Below, piece after piece: positions 17,226-27,500 of a stretch of 64,000 bases of DNA (positions are counted from its first letter, which is position 1; the number at the start of each line of letters is the position of its first letter). Origin of the DNA: Actinomycetota bacterium (GTDB taxonomy: Bacteria > Actinomycetota > Actinomycetes > Nanopelagicales > Nanopelagicaceae); contig JACSDF010000005.1 in the NCBI GenBank assembly GCA_015660815.1, positions 1 through 64,000 on the forward strand, read 5' to 3'. A program made the position numbers and the translations under genes. The notes beneath the pieces were generated by a model, which saw only the letters and a list, made by a program, of their open reading frames with translations, made no database searches and was not told the DNA's origin.

Positions 17226-17861
17226 CTATCGTAGAGGTTGAGCCACACAAGCGGTAACTGAGGCCAGCACATGTAGGCCTTGGAGCCTTAAGACCCTTGC
17301 CGCCTCAGTAAGGGTGGCCCCTGTCGTCACTACGTCATCTATCAGAATCAGATCACCCCGAGGAAATGCACCTCGTTTGAGAGTAAAAGCTCCCTGCATA
17401 TTCTCGGCTCGGGCAGTTGCATCTAAGCCACTCTGATCAACAACCTTTCGGCACAGCTCAAGTGAATCTGAAACAGGAATGCCCAGCTGTCTGCCGATTT
17501 TGGATGTGATATCTACGACAAAACTTCGGCCCCTTCTTCGACGAGCAGATGGCGAAGAGGGAATAGGCACCAACCGAATGTTGTGATCATTAAAGCGCGC
17601 TAGTGACAATACATGAATTATTGAATCAATGACTAGCGTGTCCGCTCCTACGAGGCCATTCTCCTTAGCTGCCAGAATTATCTTGCTTGCTATTGGTGAA
17701 TACATCACTCCAGAATGAACCTGAAGTTTTGCAATGTGGGTAGAGTAAAAATGCGGATGCCACTCGCGGCGACAGTTCGCACAAATGGGTATTCCAATTT
17801 CATTGCACCCGAAACATCGAGTAGGAAAAAGTAGCTGGCCAAACTCTTCAAAACGTCGCAT
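17226..17861 (-). CDS. ComF family phosphoribosyltransferase-like protein
   Basis: A 211-residue ComF-type protein. An N-terminal zinc ribbon is seen in RCFGCNEIGIPICANCRREW (about 16-35) and a type I phosphoribosyltransferase signature in LILIDDVVTTGATLTEAARV (near 177-196). ComF proteins take part in DNA uptake in some bacteria, but in Actinobacteria the role is not set. It lies between mtrB and secA, its usual place. The start is leaderless-type (TACTCT box). Confidence 0.9.
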   Translation of the reverse strand: MRRFEEFGQLLFPTRCFGCNEIGIPICANCRREWHPHFYSTHIAKLQVHSGVMYSPIASKIILAAKENGLVGADTLVIDSIIHVLSLARFNDHNIRLVPIPSSPSARRRRGRSFVVDITSKIGRQLGIPVSDSLELCRKVVDQSGLDATARAENMQGAFTLKRGAFPRGDLILIDDVVTTGATLTEAARVLRLQGLHVLASVTACVAQPLR

Positions 17862-17867
17862 TGACTA

Positions 17868-17873
17868 AGAGTA
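17868..17873 (-). promoter_or_regulatory. -10 box for leaderless start of comF-like gene
   Basis: TACTCT on the minus strand, TAGTCA spacer (6 nt), then ATG at 17861. The TTGACA five bases upstream of the box is too close to be its -35. Confidence 0.5.
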
Positions 17874-17909
17874 TGAGTTGTCAACCAATCGAAAATTTAT
17901 GTGTGGAAA

Positions 17910-19460
17910 CTAACCATGAAAATCATCTGGCTGAAGTTTGATTAAGCGGGAATTGATATTTGCCGACGCCTGTCGCGGAAGAGTTAGGACAAAGTGTGCA
18001 CCTTTTCCTGGACGGCCCCACGCTTCAAGTTCACCATTATGCAGACGCGCATCTTCAAGAGCAATTGAAAGGCCGAGCCCAGTGCCACCTCGGGTTCGAG
18101 CTCTAGAAGGATCGGCACGCCAGAATCGATCAAAAACTCTTATCAAGTTAGATTCATCTAAACCAATTCCAAAATCACGAACTCCAATAGCCACATCTTC
18201 TTCACTCGCAATAATGGTAATAGCAATTGGTTTCTCTTCGGCATGATCAATTGCATTAGAAAACAAGTTGCGTAAAATACGCTCAACGCGCCTAATATCG
18301 GCCTTTATGTTCACGGTCTCTGAAATTGAGTAAATTCGTAACTCTGTCAATCGTTCTTTAGCTACTAACGCCAAATCATCTGCACATCGTTGGGCGAGCA
18401 GCACGATATCAAAATCTACGACCTCAAGTACTGCGACCTCGGCATCAAAGCGACTGATTTCCAGTAAATCTTCCAGCAACCTCTCGAACCGATCAAGTTG
18501 AGCGATCATGAGTTGAGCACTGCGAGCTACTACGGGGTCGAAATTATCTCTTGCAGTGTTAATTACCTCTGATGCCATACGCAAAGTTGTGAGTGGAGTA
18601 CGTAACTCATGCGAAACATCTGATACGAAACGCTGTTGCACTCGAGATAGGTTTTCTAATCTGGTAAATTGTTTTTCCAAAGACTCTGCCATCTCATTAA
18701 AGGCATCACCGAGCGTAGATATTTCATCTTGGGAGTGAACGTTCATGCGCTGTAAGAAATCACCGGCTGTAAATCTCGTTGCAATTTGAGCAGCCTCACG
18801 AACGGGACGTACAACTTGCCTGACCACAAGCCAAGTGATTAGAGCTATCAGAAGAACTAAAAAAAGCCCGGTTAAAAGAAGGTAGCGATAAATGAGATTT
18901 AAAGTTGTATTTTGACCTGCCAAGGAGAAAATCATGTACATCTCGTACTGCCCAGCGTTCGGAATCAAAACCTTTTGACCGAAGGCAAGACCTGGCACAC
19001 TCTCGCCCCCCACATAGCGAATGGGAATATAGCTCCAAGCGATATCGTCAGTAGCGCGGACCTTTTTGCTTAGAGATTCAGTAATAGATACAGGATCGAT
19101 TAAGTTCGAACTTATCTCATAATTTAGTTCTCTGGTATTTCCATAACTTTTCAAGAAGACTACATCGCGTGCATTTTCATTAGTAGTGAGCGAGGTTGCC
19201 GATGCAATTACATCATCAATAACTTTTCGAACGGCGGCATCTTTTTCGCCAATAGCTATAACTAGTCGATATTGGGCGCTGAAAATAGTTGACCTCGCCT
19301 CAACCGTCGCTGATTCTAGGTTCACTTCCCTTATTCCCTTTGATAACTGCGAATTAAGTGCTGAGCCCGCCACATAAATAACGCCTAGGGAGAGCAAGAC
19401 TGTTGAGATGATGACTTTAAGTACAAGAGAATTACGAAATTTAGAGATGAAGCCATTCAC
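17910..19460 (-). CDS. mtrB: Sensor histidine kinase MtrB
   Basis: A 516-residue membrane sensor kinase: an N-terminal transmembrane helix (about 13-32), an extracytoplasmic sensor region, a second helix (LLLTGLFLVLLIALITWLVV), HAMP domain, HisKA with FVSDVSHELRTPLTTLRM, and HATPase with NLFSNAIDHAEE, GVRDFGIGL and GGTGLGLSIA. With MtrA it controls cell wall and division genes in Actinobacteria. It lies 2 bp after mtrA. The lipoprotein gene lpqB, normally next, is absent: only 48 bp separate mtrB from comF. Confidence 0.95.
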   Translation of the reverse strand: MNGFISKFRNSLVLKVIISTVLLSLGVIYVAGSALNSQLSKGIREVNLESATVEARSTIFSAQYRLVIAIGEKDAAVRKVIDDVIASATSLTTNENARDVVFLKSYGNTRELNYEISSNLIDPVSITESLSKKVRATDDIAWSYIPIRYVGGESVPGLAFGQKVLIPNAGQYEMYMIFSLAGQNTTLNLIYRYLLLTGLFLVLLIALITWLVVRQVVRPVREAAQIATRFTAGDFLQRMNVHSQDEISTLGDAFNEMAESLEKQFTRLENLSRVQQRFVSDVSHELRTPLTTLRMASEVINTARDNFDPVVARSAQLMIAQLDRFERLLEDLLEISRFDAEVAVLEVVDFDIVLLAQRCADDLALVAKERLTELRIYSISETVNIKADIRRVERILRNLFSNAIDHAEEKPIAITIIASEEDVAIGVRDFGIGLDESNLIRVFDRFWRADPSRARTRGGTGLGLSIALEDARLHNGELEAWGRPGKGAHFVLTLPRQASANINSRLIKLQPDDFHG

Positions 19461-19462
19461 TA

Positions 19463-20149
19463 TTAGGAACCGCCCAAAACTCCAGCTTTGTATCCAACGC
19501 CACGTATGGTTATTACTATTTCTGGTCGCTCTGCATCATGTTCAATTTTTGCTCGTAATCTTTGCACATGCACATTTACCAAACGGGTATCGGATGAATG
19601 ACGATAACCCCACACTTCACTGAGCAATGCATCGCGAGAAAATACTCGACCTGGCTCTTTTGCCAGCGCCACAAGCAGATCAAACTCAAGTCGAGTGAGT
19701 GCAATTTGTTTGCCGGCACGTAAAACTTGGTGGGCTGCAACGTCGATAGCTAAATCTCCGATAGTCAAAAGACCCAAAATATCGGTGTTTGTACGGCGCA
19801 GGCGAGTGCGAATTCGTGCAACTAGTTCTGAGGGATGCTTGAAGGGTTTAACCATGTAATCATCGGCACCGGCCTCAAGACCCCGCACAACATCGTAGGA
19901 ATCTCCTTTGGCACTTAGCATGATTATCGGCACCATTGACTCAGCCCGAATTAATTTGCAGACTTCTATACCATCAAGACCTGGCAACATAACATCGAGA
20001 AGCACCAAATCCGGTGGATTGTTTCTGAAAACTTCGAGAACTTCATCGCCGCGACTTACTAAGTCAACATCGATTCCTGCTCCGGTTAGAACAATGCCGA
20101 GCATTTCTGATAGGTCTTGATCGTCATCGACGACCATAACCAAAACCAT
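19463..20149 (-). CDS. mtrA: Response regulator MtrA
   Basis: A 228-residue OmpR-class regulator. The receiver has the acidic cluster VDDDQDL (7-13), the phospho-acceptor in LVLLDVMLPGLDG, and KPFKHPSELVARI; the C-terminal winged helix has LTRLEFDLLVALAKEPGRVF and RVHVQRLRAKIE-type recognition elements. MtrA is the essential, highly conserved master regulator of the actinobacterial cell cycle and osmotic response. Its ATG overlaps the sahH stop by one base (TAATG), so sahH-mtrA-mtrB form an operon. Confidence 0.96.
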   Translation of the reverse strand: MVLVMVVDDDQDLSEMLGIVLTGAGIDVDLVSRGDEVLEVFRNNPPDLVLLDVMLPGLDGIEVCKLIRAESMVPIIMLSAKGDSYDVVRGLEAGADDYMVKPFKHPSELVARIRTRLRRTNTDILGLLTIGDLAIDVAAHQVLRAGKQIALTRLEFDLLVALAKEPGRVFSRDALLSEVWGYRHSSDTRLVNVHVQRLRAKIEHDAERPEIVITIRGVGYKAGVLGGS

Positions 20150-21435
20150 TAGCTACCGTGCTCCCAAGAGTTCAAGTACATATCCTGGGCCGGTGTAAGT
20201 ACATCGATACGTCCACCCATACTTATGAGCTTCAAACTTGCAACTTCCTTATCGATATATGTTGGAACTTCGTGCACTCCTGGCTTTAAGTTCTTAGCCT
20301 CTCTTACCAAGTATTCGGCTGTGAGGGCTTGATCTGAGAATGACATATCCATAACTGAAGCTGGGTGTCCCTCTGCCGCTCCAAGGTTTACTAAACGGCC
20401 TTCTGCTAGCAGTAACAAGCGGCGACCATCAGCCAAAACGTACTCATCAGTCTGGTGACGCATTTTCGAGTTCTTTGTCTTTGAGTTCTGCTCTAGCCAT
20501 GCAACGTCAATTTCAATATCAAAGTGACCAGAGTTGGCCATAATCGCGCCATCTTTCATAAATTGAAAATGCTCTTCGCGCAAGACATCGCGATTTCCAG
20601 TCACTGTAATAAAGACATCTCCAACCTTGGCAGCATCAATCATCGGCATGACACGGAAACCCTGCATCATGGCATCAAGGGCCTTAGTTGGATCGATTTC
20701 AGTAACAATGACATCAGCGCCCATTCCCTTTGCACGTTCTGCAACGCCTTTACCGCAATAACCAAAACCTGCGACAACCACAATGCGTCCAGCAAGTAAG
20801 AAGTTAGTTGAACGGAAAACAGCATCAAGTGTTGATTGACCGGTTCCGTAGCGGTTGTCGAACATGTGCTTGGTGTCAGTGTCGTTAACGGCAATCATTG
20901 GAAATTCAAGTGCCCCATCTTTTGCCATCTGGTTAAGACGGATTACACCAGTTGTAGTCTCTTCACAGCCACCTGCAATATTAGGAATTAACTCTTTTCG
21001 AGTTGTGTGGAGGGTATTTACAAGATCACATCCATCGTCAAAAACTTGGTGAGGAGCGATATCGAGGGCGGCATTGATGTGGACGTAGTAACCCTCTCGA
21101 TCAACTGCATTTCGAGCAAAGACACTGATTCCATATTCATGGACAAGTGCTGCTGCAGTGTCATCTTGAGTTGATAATGGATTTGAAGCACAGAGTGCAA
21201 TATCGGCGCCTCCTGCTTTTAGAACGCGCATGAGGTTTGCAGTTTCAGTTGTGACATGCATGCAAGCCGCGATTCTCACTCCAGCGAAAGGTTGTGACTT
21301 TTCAAAACGCTCACGGATCTGAGCTAGAACCGGCATATTGCGTTCTGCCCACTCGATGCGCTTTCGACCTTGAGATGCAAGAGATGCATCGGCGATGTCA
21401 TGGCGTGGAAGAGTTGCTGTAATAGGTGAGTTCAC
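20149..21435 (-). CDS. ahcY: Adenosylhomocysteinase
   Basis: A 428-residue S-adenosylhomocysteine hydrolase that splits SAH to adenosine and homocysteine and so keeps methyltransferases running. It has the NAD-binding VVAGFGYCGKGVAERAKGMGA stretch (Rossmann fold), GGCEETTTGVIRL, and the C-terminal SMGGRIDVLT. The length is in the family range. The start codon is GTG with AAGGAG 8 nt upstream, one of the clearer Shine-Dalgarno sites here. It precedes mtrA, the same order as in Mycobacterium. Confidence 0.97.
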   Translation of the reverse strand: MNSPITATLPRHDIADASLASQGRKRIEWAERNMPVLAQIRERFEKSQPFAGVRIAACMHVTTETANLMRVLKAGGADIALCASNPLSTQDDTAAALVHEYGISVFARNAVDREGYYVHINAALDIAPHQVFDDGCDLVNTLHTTRKELIPNIAGGCEETTTGVIRLNQMAKDGALEFPMIAVNDTDTKHMFDNRYGTGQSTLDAVFRSTNFLLAGRIVVVAGFGYCGKGVAERAKGMGADVIVTEIDPTKALDAMMQGFRVMPMIDAAKVGDVFITVTGNRDVLREEHFQFMKDGAIMANSGHFDIEIDVAWLEQNSKTKNSKMRHQTDEYVLADGRRLLLLAEGRLVNLGAAEGHPASVMDMSFSDQALTAEYLVREAKNLKPGVHEVPTYIDKEVASLKLISMGGRIDVLTPAQDMYLNSWEHGS

Positions 21436-21466
21436 GAAATGCTCCTTATAGACGAATCTGTAGGTG

Positions 21467-21514
21467 CTTAGGTTACCGCCTTGCTCCCTAAAGTGAGTAA
21501 TGAGCCTTAGGTTA
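21467..21514. repeat. Direct repeat of CTTAGGTTA upstream of sahH
   Basis: The 9-mer occurs at 21467-21475 and 21506-21514, 39 bp apart. On the sahH strand each contains TAACCT, a possible -10 box; the nearer copy would give a leader of about 30 nt with the Shine-Dalgarno. May be promoters or a tandem operator. Confidence 0.3.
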
Positions 21515-22870
21515 GCCGCGAATCAGCGTGAGAACTTCATCACGTAGTTTGCCCATAGCCCCTGCCGATTTAGCTTCGACATTTAAGCGCAACAATGGCT
21601 CGGTGTTGGACGGTCGAAGGTTGAACCACCATGTATCACCAATAACACTGAGGCCATCCAAGTGGTCAATCTCAACTCCAGATCTCTCTGAGAAAGTTTG
21701 TTCGACGCGCAACACAGCAAATTCTGCATCTGTTACCGTGGAGTTAATCTCCCCACTAGAAACATATCTCTGATATGGCGCCATGATTTTTGACATAGAT
21801 TTTTTAGACTCCCCAAGGGCTGCAATTGCATGAAGCGCAGCGAGAGCACCAGAGTCGGCACGCCAAAACTCTTTAAAGTAAAAGTGGCCTGAATGCTCTC
21901 CTCCAAAAATAGCTCCACTTTCGGCCATCATCGCCTTAATATACGAGTGGCCCACACGACTGCGAAGGCCAATCCCACCGTTTTCTCTGATCACTTCTGG
22001 CACTGCACGTGATGAAATCAGGTTATAAATGATGGTTGAACCGGGATATTTTATGAGTTCACGGTGGGCTATCAAGGAAGTTAAATCTGATGGGTTAATT
22101 GCAATACCATTTTCATCAACTAAAAAACACCTGTCAGCATCGCCATCAAATGCTAAGCCCAAGTCAGCTTTGTGTTTTTTCACTGCTTTTTGCAAGTCAC
22201 GTAAATTTCTCGGATCAATTGGATTAGCTTCGTGATTTGGAAAACTCCCGTCAAGTTCGAAAAATAATGGAATGACAGTGCAATTCAATCGTGCAAAAAT
22301 TGCGGGGGCTGTATACCCAGCCATTCCATTTCCTGCGTCAATCACGATAGTTAGTGGCCGGAGTGAGTTCAAGTTAACCAGTGAAAGTAAGTGCTCTACA
22401 TATTCATTAAGCATTTCTCGCTTTAATTCAGCACCGACTGAACGTATTTCGATTGGTGAGCCTTTACGTACAAAGTTTTCAATTGTTTGCAGACCTGATT
22501 CTTTACCTATTGGGCGGGCGTTACTAAAACACAACTTAATTCCATTGTATGCCGCTGGATTATGGCTTGCTGTAAACATAGCGCCCGGTAAACCTAATTT
22601 CCCTGAGGCGAAATACAACATGTCTGTTGAAGCAAGACCAATTCTCATTACATCCAACCCTGTTGAATTAACACCAGCCGAGAATGCTTGAGCCAATTCT
22701 GAGGAAGACGGGCGCATGTCTTCGGCAACGATTACTGTTGCCGGTTCGCGCTCCAGCTGTAGGAAGCGCGCAAAAGCTAAACCTGTTGCGAAAGAAAAAT
22801 CAGGCGTCATCTCTGTATCTACGAGCCCGCGAATATCGTAAGCCTTAAATATATTTGGAATCTGACTCAT
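21512..22870 (-). CDS. manB: Phosphomannomutase / phosphoglucomutase (ManB)
   Basis: A 452-residue alpha-D-phosphohexomutase. Visible are the phosphoserine loop TASHNPAAYNGIK, the metal loop DGDADRCF, the sugar-binding loop GGEHSGHFYF and the phosphate-binding RPSNTEPLLRL. It interconverts mannose-6-P and mannose-1-P, feeding GDP-mannose synthesis. Start taken at the ATG at 22870 (MSQIPNIFKAYDIRG), matching the family; the open frame extends 48 codons further. It follows the DUF3499 gene by 10 bp and belongs with the NDP-sugar pyrophosphorylase at 28-29 kb. Confidence 0.93.
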   Translation of the reverse strand: MSQIPNIFKAYDIRGLVDTEMTPDFSFATGLAFARFLQLEREPATVIVAEDMRPSSSELAQAFSAGVNSTGLDVMRIGLASTDMLYFASGKLGLPGAMFTASHNPAAYNGIKLCFSNARPIGKESGLQTIENFVRKGSPIEIRSVGAELKREMLNEYVEHLLSLVNLNSLRPLTIVIDAGNGMAGYTAPAIFARLNCTVIPLFFELDGSFPNHEANPIDPRNLRDLQKAVKKHKADLGLAFDGDADRCFLVDENGIAINPSDLTSLIAHRELIKYPGSTIIYNLISSRAVPEVIRENGGIGLRSRVGHSYIKAMMAESGAIFGGEHSGHFYFKEFWRADSGALAALHAIAALGESKKSMSKIMAPYQRYVSSGEINSTVTDAEFAVLRVEQTFSERSGVEIDHLDGLSVIGDTWWFNLRPSNTEPLLRLNVEAKSAGAMGKLRDEVLTLIRG

Positions 22871-22880
22871 TTCAAATTTT

Positions 22881-23252
22881 TTATGAAGGAACGGCGCGTA
22901 GGTGACCTCTACGGCCAATCTGAGTTTGCTTGCCCTCACTAATTGAATTGTCCAGCGAGTTAATAGGAACCATTGCAACTTCACGAACCGCATCGGCAAT
23001 AGCCATAAGGTCATCTTCAGAAGGTCCGCGCTCTTCTCCGGTTAACTCTTGTTTTAACACACTCCAACCATGTGGAACTTTAAGTCTCTCCCCATGCAAA
23101 AGACATAAGTCATATGCATGCGGCTCGCTAAAAGTCGCAAGTGGACCAACTACAGCCATAGATTCAGCATAGATATAGGTCAAGGTCATAGTAGCCACCG
23201 CGCGACAACCAACGCGCGAGCAACCTCTTCCTAACTTTGCGTGAGAACTCAT
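22881..23252 (-). CDS. DUF3499 family zinc-ribbon-like protein
   Basis: A 123-residue actinobacterial DUF3499 protein. The N-terminal cysteine pair in GRGCSRVGCRAVATMTLTYI and the later DLCLLHGERLKVPHGW (Cys, His) look like a metal site. Function is unknown; the gene is a constant neighbour of the manB gene. The start at 23252 (MSSHAKLG) is favoured because a TAATCT box ends 7 nt upstream, the leaderless arrangement; two longer in-frame starts exist. Confidence 0.82.
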   Translation of the reverse strand: MSSHAKLGRGCSRVGCRAVATMTLTYIYAESMAVVGPLATFSEPHAYDLCLLHGERLKVPHGWSVLKQELTGEERGPSEDDLMAIADAVREVAMVPINSLDNSISEGKQTQIGRRGHLRAVPS

Positions 23253-23259
23253 AAACATA

Positions 23260-23265
23260 AGATTA
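23260..23265 (-). promoter_or_regulatory. -10 box for leaderless start of DUF3499 gene
   Basis: TAATCT on the minus strand, TATGTTT spacer (7 nt), then ATG at 23252. It supports that start over the upstream ATG, which lies inside the spacer. Confidence 0.5.
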
Positions 23266-23293
23266 GTCGGAATGCTTGGTTTTTTTGGGATTG

Positions 23294-24598
23294 TCAAGGA
23301 TTTAAAACGCGAATGTTTGATTGAGGAATTTCGACCTTGGTTAATAGACTTCCTGGAGTGATTGGCACATACCCATAACCATGAATAGATGCGACTAGTG
23401 CGCCGGCATAGGTTTCTCGACCCGCTTCAATTATTGTGATTGAACGCGCAGATTTAGGTACTCGCCACGTTGCGACATCGCTACCTTTGATACTAACAAT
23501 GCTTGTCTTACCATTAACCAGAGCCACCTCGATCTTGACGGCGATTGAATCGGCTGCAAAAGCGATTGTAGGTGAGAGGCCAGTTACCGCCATTTTCATG
23601 GGAGTAAGCGCACTCGTTGGGGTACTCCAAACAAAATCGCTTCGCCCATTAGTAATGTACTTCGAGTAGACAGCAGCAACTATTGGTTCATCTGAAGTTA
23701 TTCGAACTGCGAACGAGCTTGCAACAATCTTTGGCGACAAAACTAACTCGGTCACAACTCCAGCTGTAATGTTACGGGAATTAAAGCCTACTGGAACAAA
23801 ATTTCCGTTTTCAGATATGAGTTCTAGTGTAAAATTTGCATCAACATCTGCAGGTGCAAGAATTCGCAAAATGTGAGCGGCAGAAGGTTTTTGTCCATTT
23901 TTCAAGATTTGATTCGGGATGGCAGGAATCACGAGAGTTTTAGCCGCCGAATTAACTGGATTAACAAAGTCGCCGCCAAGGGCCTTGAGGCCAGCTCCAA
24001 GTTCGTCAATCATAAATGCATTAATTCGCCCCGAACGAGGAACTACTTGCACTGTCAAAGATTTATCACCGGTTGCAAGAGAGTCCAATGAAACGATCTT
24101 TAAACTTTTAGCCGCTACATTAATTGAAACCAGCGGCTGTTTACCATTTTCAGAGTAAACATTTAGGTCAATAATTGCTGCGCTCAATCCACTATTGATT
24201 ACAACTATGCTTCCTCGAGTTCTCACATCGGAACTTCCACCTACGAACCATTGTGAGGATATTGGACCTGTGCACAGCGCGCCACCCGCCCAACTGCCGC
24301 TGCGACTCTGCCAAACGACTGGCGTAGTTCCAAGTGCAGAAATTACCAATGAGTCTTTTATTACCGGATAGCGAAGTACTTTAAATGGAATCGTTTTTGT
24401 ACTTTTAGCTGCAAGGTTCTGGAACGCAGTTTTACCTGAAGCAATTGAGATTTGTGACGATAATCCATTCAACGTTGGTGGACACACAACTTCTGGATAT
24501 GTCTCGGAGAAAACGGAAGATTTAGTTGTTACGGTTAATAATGTCGCTAGAGTAAATGAAAGCGCTACAGCCACGAGCGCGACAAACGATCGTTTCAT
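23294..24598 (-). CDS. DUF5719 family exported protein
   Basis: A 434-residue protein with a signal peptide or anchor (MKRSFVALVAVALSFTLATL) and a long beta-rich exported part with repeated Ser/Ala/Val strands, such as GSIVVINSGLSAAIIDLNVY. It matches the position and build of the actinobacterial DUF5719 family that always follows the large glycosyltransferase. Role unknown, presumably in the cell envelope. The ATG at 24598 overlaps the glycosyltransferase stop by 4 bp (ATGA), which fixes the start. Confidence 0.75.
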   Translation of the reverse strand: MKRSFVALVAVALSFTLATLLTVTTKSSVFSETYPEVVCPPTLNGLSSQISIASGKTAFQNLAAKSTKTIPFKVLRYPVIKDSLVISALGTTPVVWQSRSGSWAGGALCTGPISSQWFVGGSSDVRTRGSIVVINSGLSAAIIDLNVYSENGKQPLVSINVAAKSLKIVSLDSLATGDKSLTVQVVPRSGRINAFMIDELGAGLKALGGDFVNPVNSAAKTLVIPAIPNQILKNGQKPSAAHILRILAPADVDANFTLELISENGNFVPVGFNSRNITAGVVTELVLSPKIVASSFAVRITSDEPIVAAVYSKYITNGRSDFVWSTPTSALTPMKMAVTGLSPTIAFAADSIAVKIEVALVNGKTSIVSIKGSDVATWRVPKSARSITIIEAGRETYAGALVASIHGYGYVPITPGSLLTKVEIPQSNIRVLNP

Positions 24599-27500
24599 GC
24601 GAGCTCCTTCTCGGATATTTCGCGCTTTCTTCGTCCGGCTGGTGCGGCGGCAATAATTACGACAATCCAAGCAATTAATTGAAAGGAAAGCCATGCGCGC
24701 CTGATAGTGCCATCATGCAAGAGGGAGATTTCACCTGACTCCGTTGCAGTAAATACAGGTAAGCCAAGTTCGCTTACGCTGCGCTCCAAGCGGTATCCAT
24801 TTTGCAGAACAAGCCATGAACGGTCATAACTCTCTGTGAGCAATACTTCTCCCCGGTGGGTAACTATTACTCGCGCCCCAATCTCACCAGCTTCAAGAAG
24901 TTCTCGCTCTCCGTCTTTTCCTACCAGCACAAGTCGACCGGTCACTCCCGCTACGCGCCAAACCACTCCTGCCGAAGTAGCAGAGGCACGAGTAAATCCA
25001 CCGAGACCGTCAATTGTACGAATAATATTTCTATCAAAAGGGGTTTTTACAAATACATATTTGATTCCGAAATCTGCAAATACCTTACTGCTCGAAATTC
25101 CTGAGCCATCTAATAGCGCCTGTGCTGCGGCGGCTATCGCACTTACCTGAGGTGGCGCTACATCCGGCTCTCCCAGTGAAATATCTTTCCCGCGCGAAAT
25201 ATAATATTGAATACTCTTTGAACTTCCACTCTTTATCTCTCGCAGCACGAGTGTCTTTGTGTCTTTCTCAATACTTAAGAAAGCTGGCATTACAGTTGAA
25301 GTGCTATTTTGAAGAGGTGAGTTCGCTCCCACAGAGACAGACCAACCTAAAGTTAGTATTGAATACACAAGTGAGAAAAGAAGTAGTAACGCTGCCAATA
25401 TATGACGAAAATGAAAATTACTTGTAATCAGAACTGATCTCAACCGATCAAGAATTACTACACCCGCCATACAAGCTGCGCCAGTTGCCCCAACTAAGAA
25501 AATACCTACCCAAACCCTTGAAGGCGCTGAATCTCCGTGTGAAGCTATTGAAAAAGATGAGAAGAAAATAGCGGCAGAAAGGAAACCAGTGCCGAATAAG
25601 GCAATAACTCTGGCCCTACTCGAAGAAAAAAGTGCAACACATAGAATTAGTGGCAAAGGGCTGATTAACCACCATGGCAGAGAACCGATTCCACCTGGGT
25701 TTCCGAGAATTACAAGATGAGCCTGGCCACCGGCAAGTGAAAGTCCAGGTTCGCTGAGGAATTTTGATGGTGCACCTAGTGCCTCGAATGAATATGGTGC
25801 GGTAAGGAGGAATGGCACCATTAGCAGCGTCACGCGCTTTTTAAGACGCTCCAGAAATAGTGGCCTATTTTTATCTCCAGCAAAGCTCTCATAATCCCCA
25901 TACAGTGCAAACAAAGTTAAACCTAAGAGAATCACAAAAACTGAGAGTGTGAACGCAGTTAGCACTGCAACGACTAAAGATATTATGAAAATTCGACGCC
26001 AAGAATGTAACTCTATTTCTTTCCAGTGTATTAAAAGAATTGGAATTTGCGGCGCGATTATGAGGGCGACCACCGTAGCTAGGCGTCCAGAATTAACTGC
26101 CGCTATAGCGACGGGAGAAATAGCATAGATAAAACTGGCCGAGACACTAATCCACATGTTTTGTGTACTCTTTTTAAATAATCTAAGAGATGACCACATC
26201 ATCAATATCGGTGCTACGAGAAAGAAAAGCGTTAAGAAAGCCGATGCCTTCCCAAAAAATATGGTCGCACACAATGCAAGGATGGCAATCCATGGCGGTG
26301 CGGCTTGAGACGTGCCCATTCCAACTTGATGCCAAGATTCAAAGTAGCTTTTCCATAAATCGCGTGCCCCGTCTGGTGACATGGGAAGCGCTCCACCAAT
26401 GAGGGATCCGAGACGCATTCTAGATGCAACAAGGGTAATCAAGGTTAGAAAAATAAACCCTGCAACCTCCGGTTTTTTAAAGAGATTAATCCATTGCACG
26501 CTTTTAGTTGGTACGAGTAAATCTTCATCTTCAACTGAATCTAGTATTGATGTCGAAGCCACACCACTATCTGGAAGTAATCGAGAACGAATAGCCTCAA
26601 AGAAACGTGAAGTCGAAAGACGTAACTGCGACCATCGTGGTGGGATGTATCCAGAAACTATTCGGGAAGATACGAATCGCTTTGCTCTACGATCTTTGCG
26701 AGCTTTAACAATTAATGTTGGTTTAACAATAAGTGATGCCACTGCCAGTAACTCATCACTTGCATATCCCGGAAGTTTTACTAATAAATAACCGACCGAG
26801 CGCACCATCGCCGAGCTGAGAAGTTGAAAGGCAAGCCATGGAATCATCCACCAAGAGGAGTTTGCAAGAAGTACATATGCAGCATTGCGACGGTCAAGCA
26901 AGAGCGGACGATGTAAAAAAGCACCTTCTACATCAACGATTCGTCGCTCGCTTGCAGCTGCCTGAGCATGGAAAACAACTGCCGAAGTAGCTGCAATAAC
27001 CGTGTGTCCAGCCACGCGAGCGCGCCAACCAAAATCGACATCGTCACGAAAGAGTCCTAAATTCTTATCAAAGCCACCGATCTCTTCAAAAATCTCTCGT
27101 CTGATTAATGCACCGGCTGTGCTAACTGAAAGAACATCGTGAATTCCATCGTGTTGTCCTTGGTCGTATTCAAGTGGCTCTAACCCAGTCCACCGAGCAC
27201 CATTGCCCGCAATACTTACTCCTGCTTCGAGCAAGTGAGTGCGATCGTGCCAACCAAGTAGTTTTGGTCCCACCATTGCTACTTGCGGGCGGTCCTCAAC
27301 TGCTTGAAGTAAGAATTCAAGTGCAGTTGGAGAAGGCGCACAGTCATCATGAATTAACCAAATCCATTCGATCGTTTCAGTTTGGACTGGCTTCAAAGAT
27401 TCAACACCCATTGCTACTGCTTCACCAAAACCAGTTGTGCGGTCGGCATCAATTACAGGAATTCGTGCTGACTTAAGAAGTTGTTGCGTAGAATCTTTGG

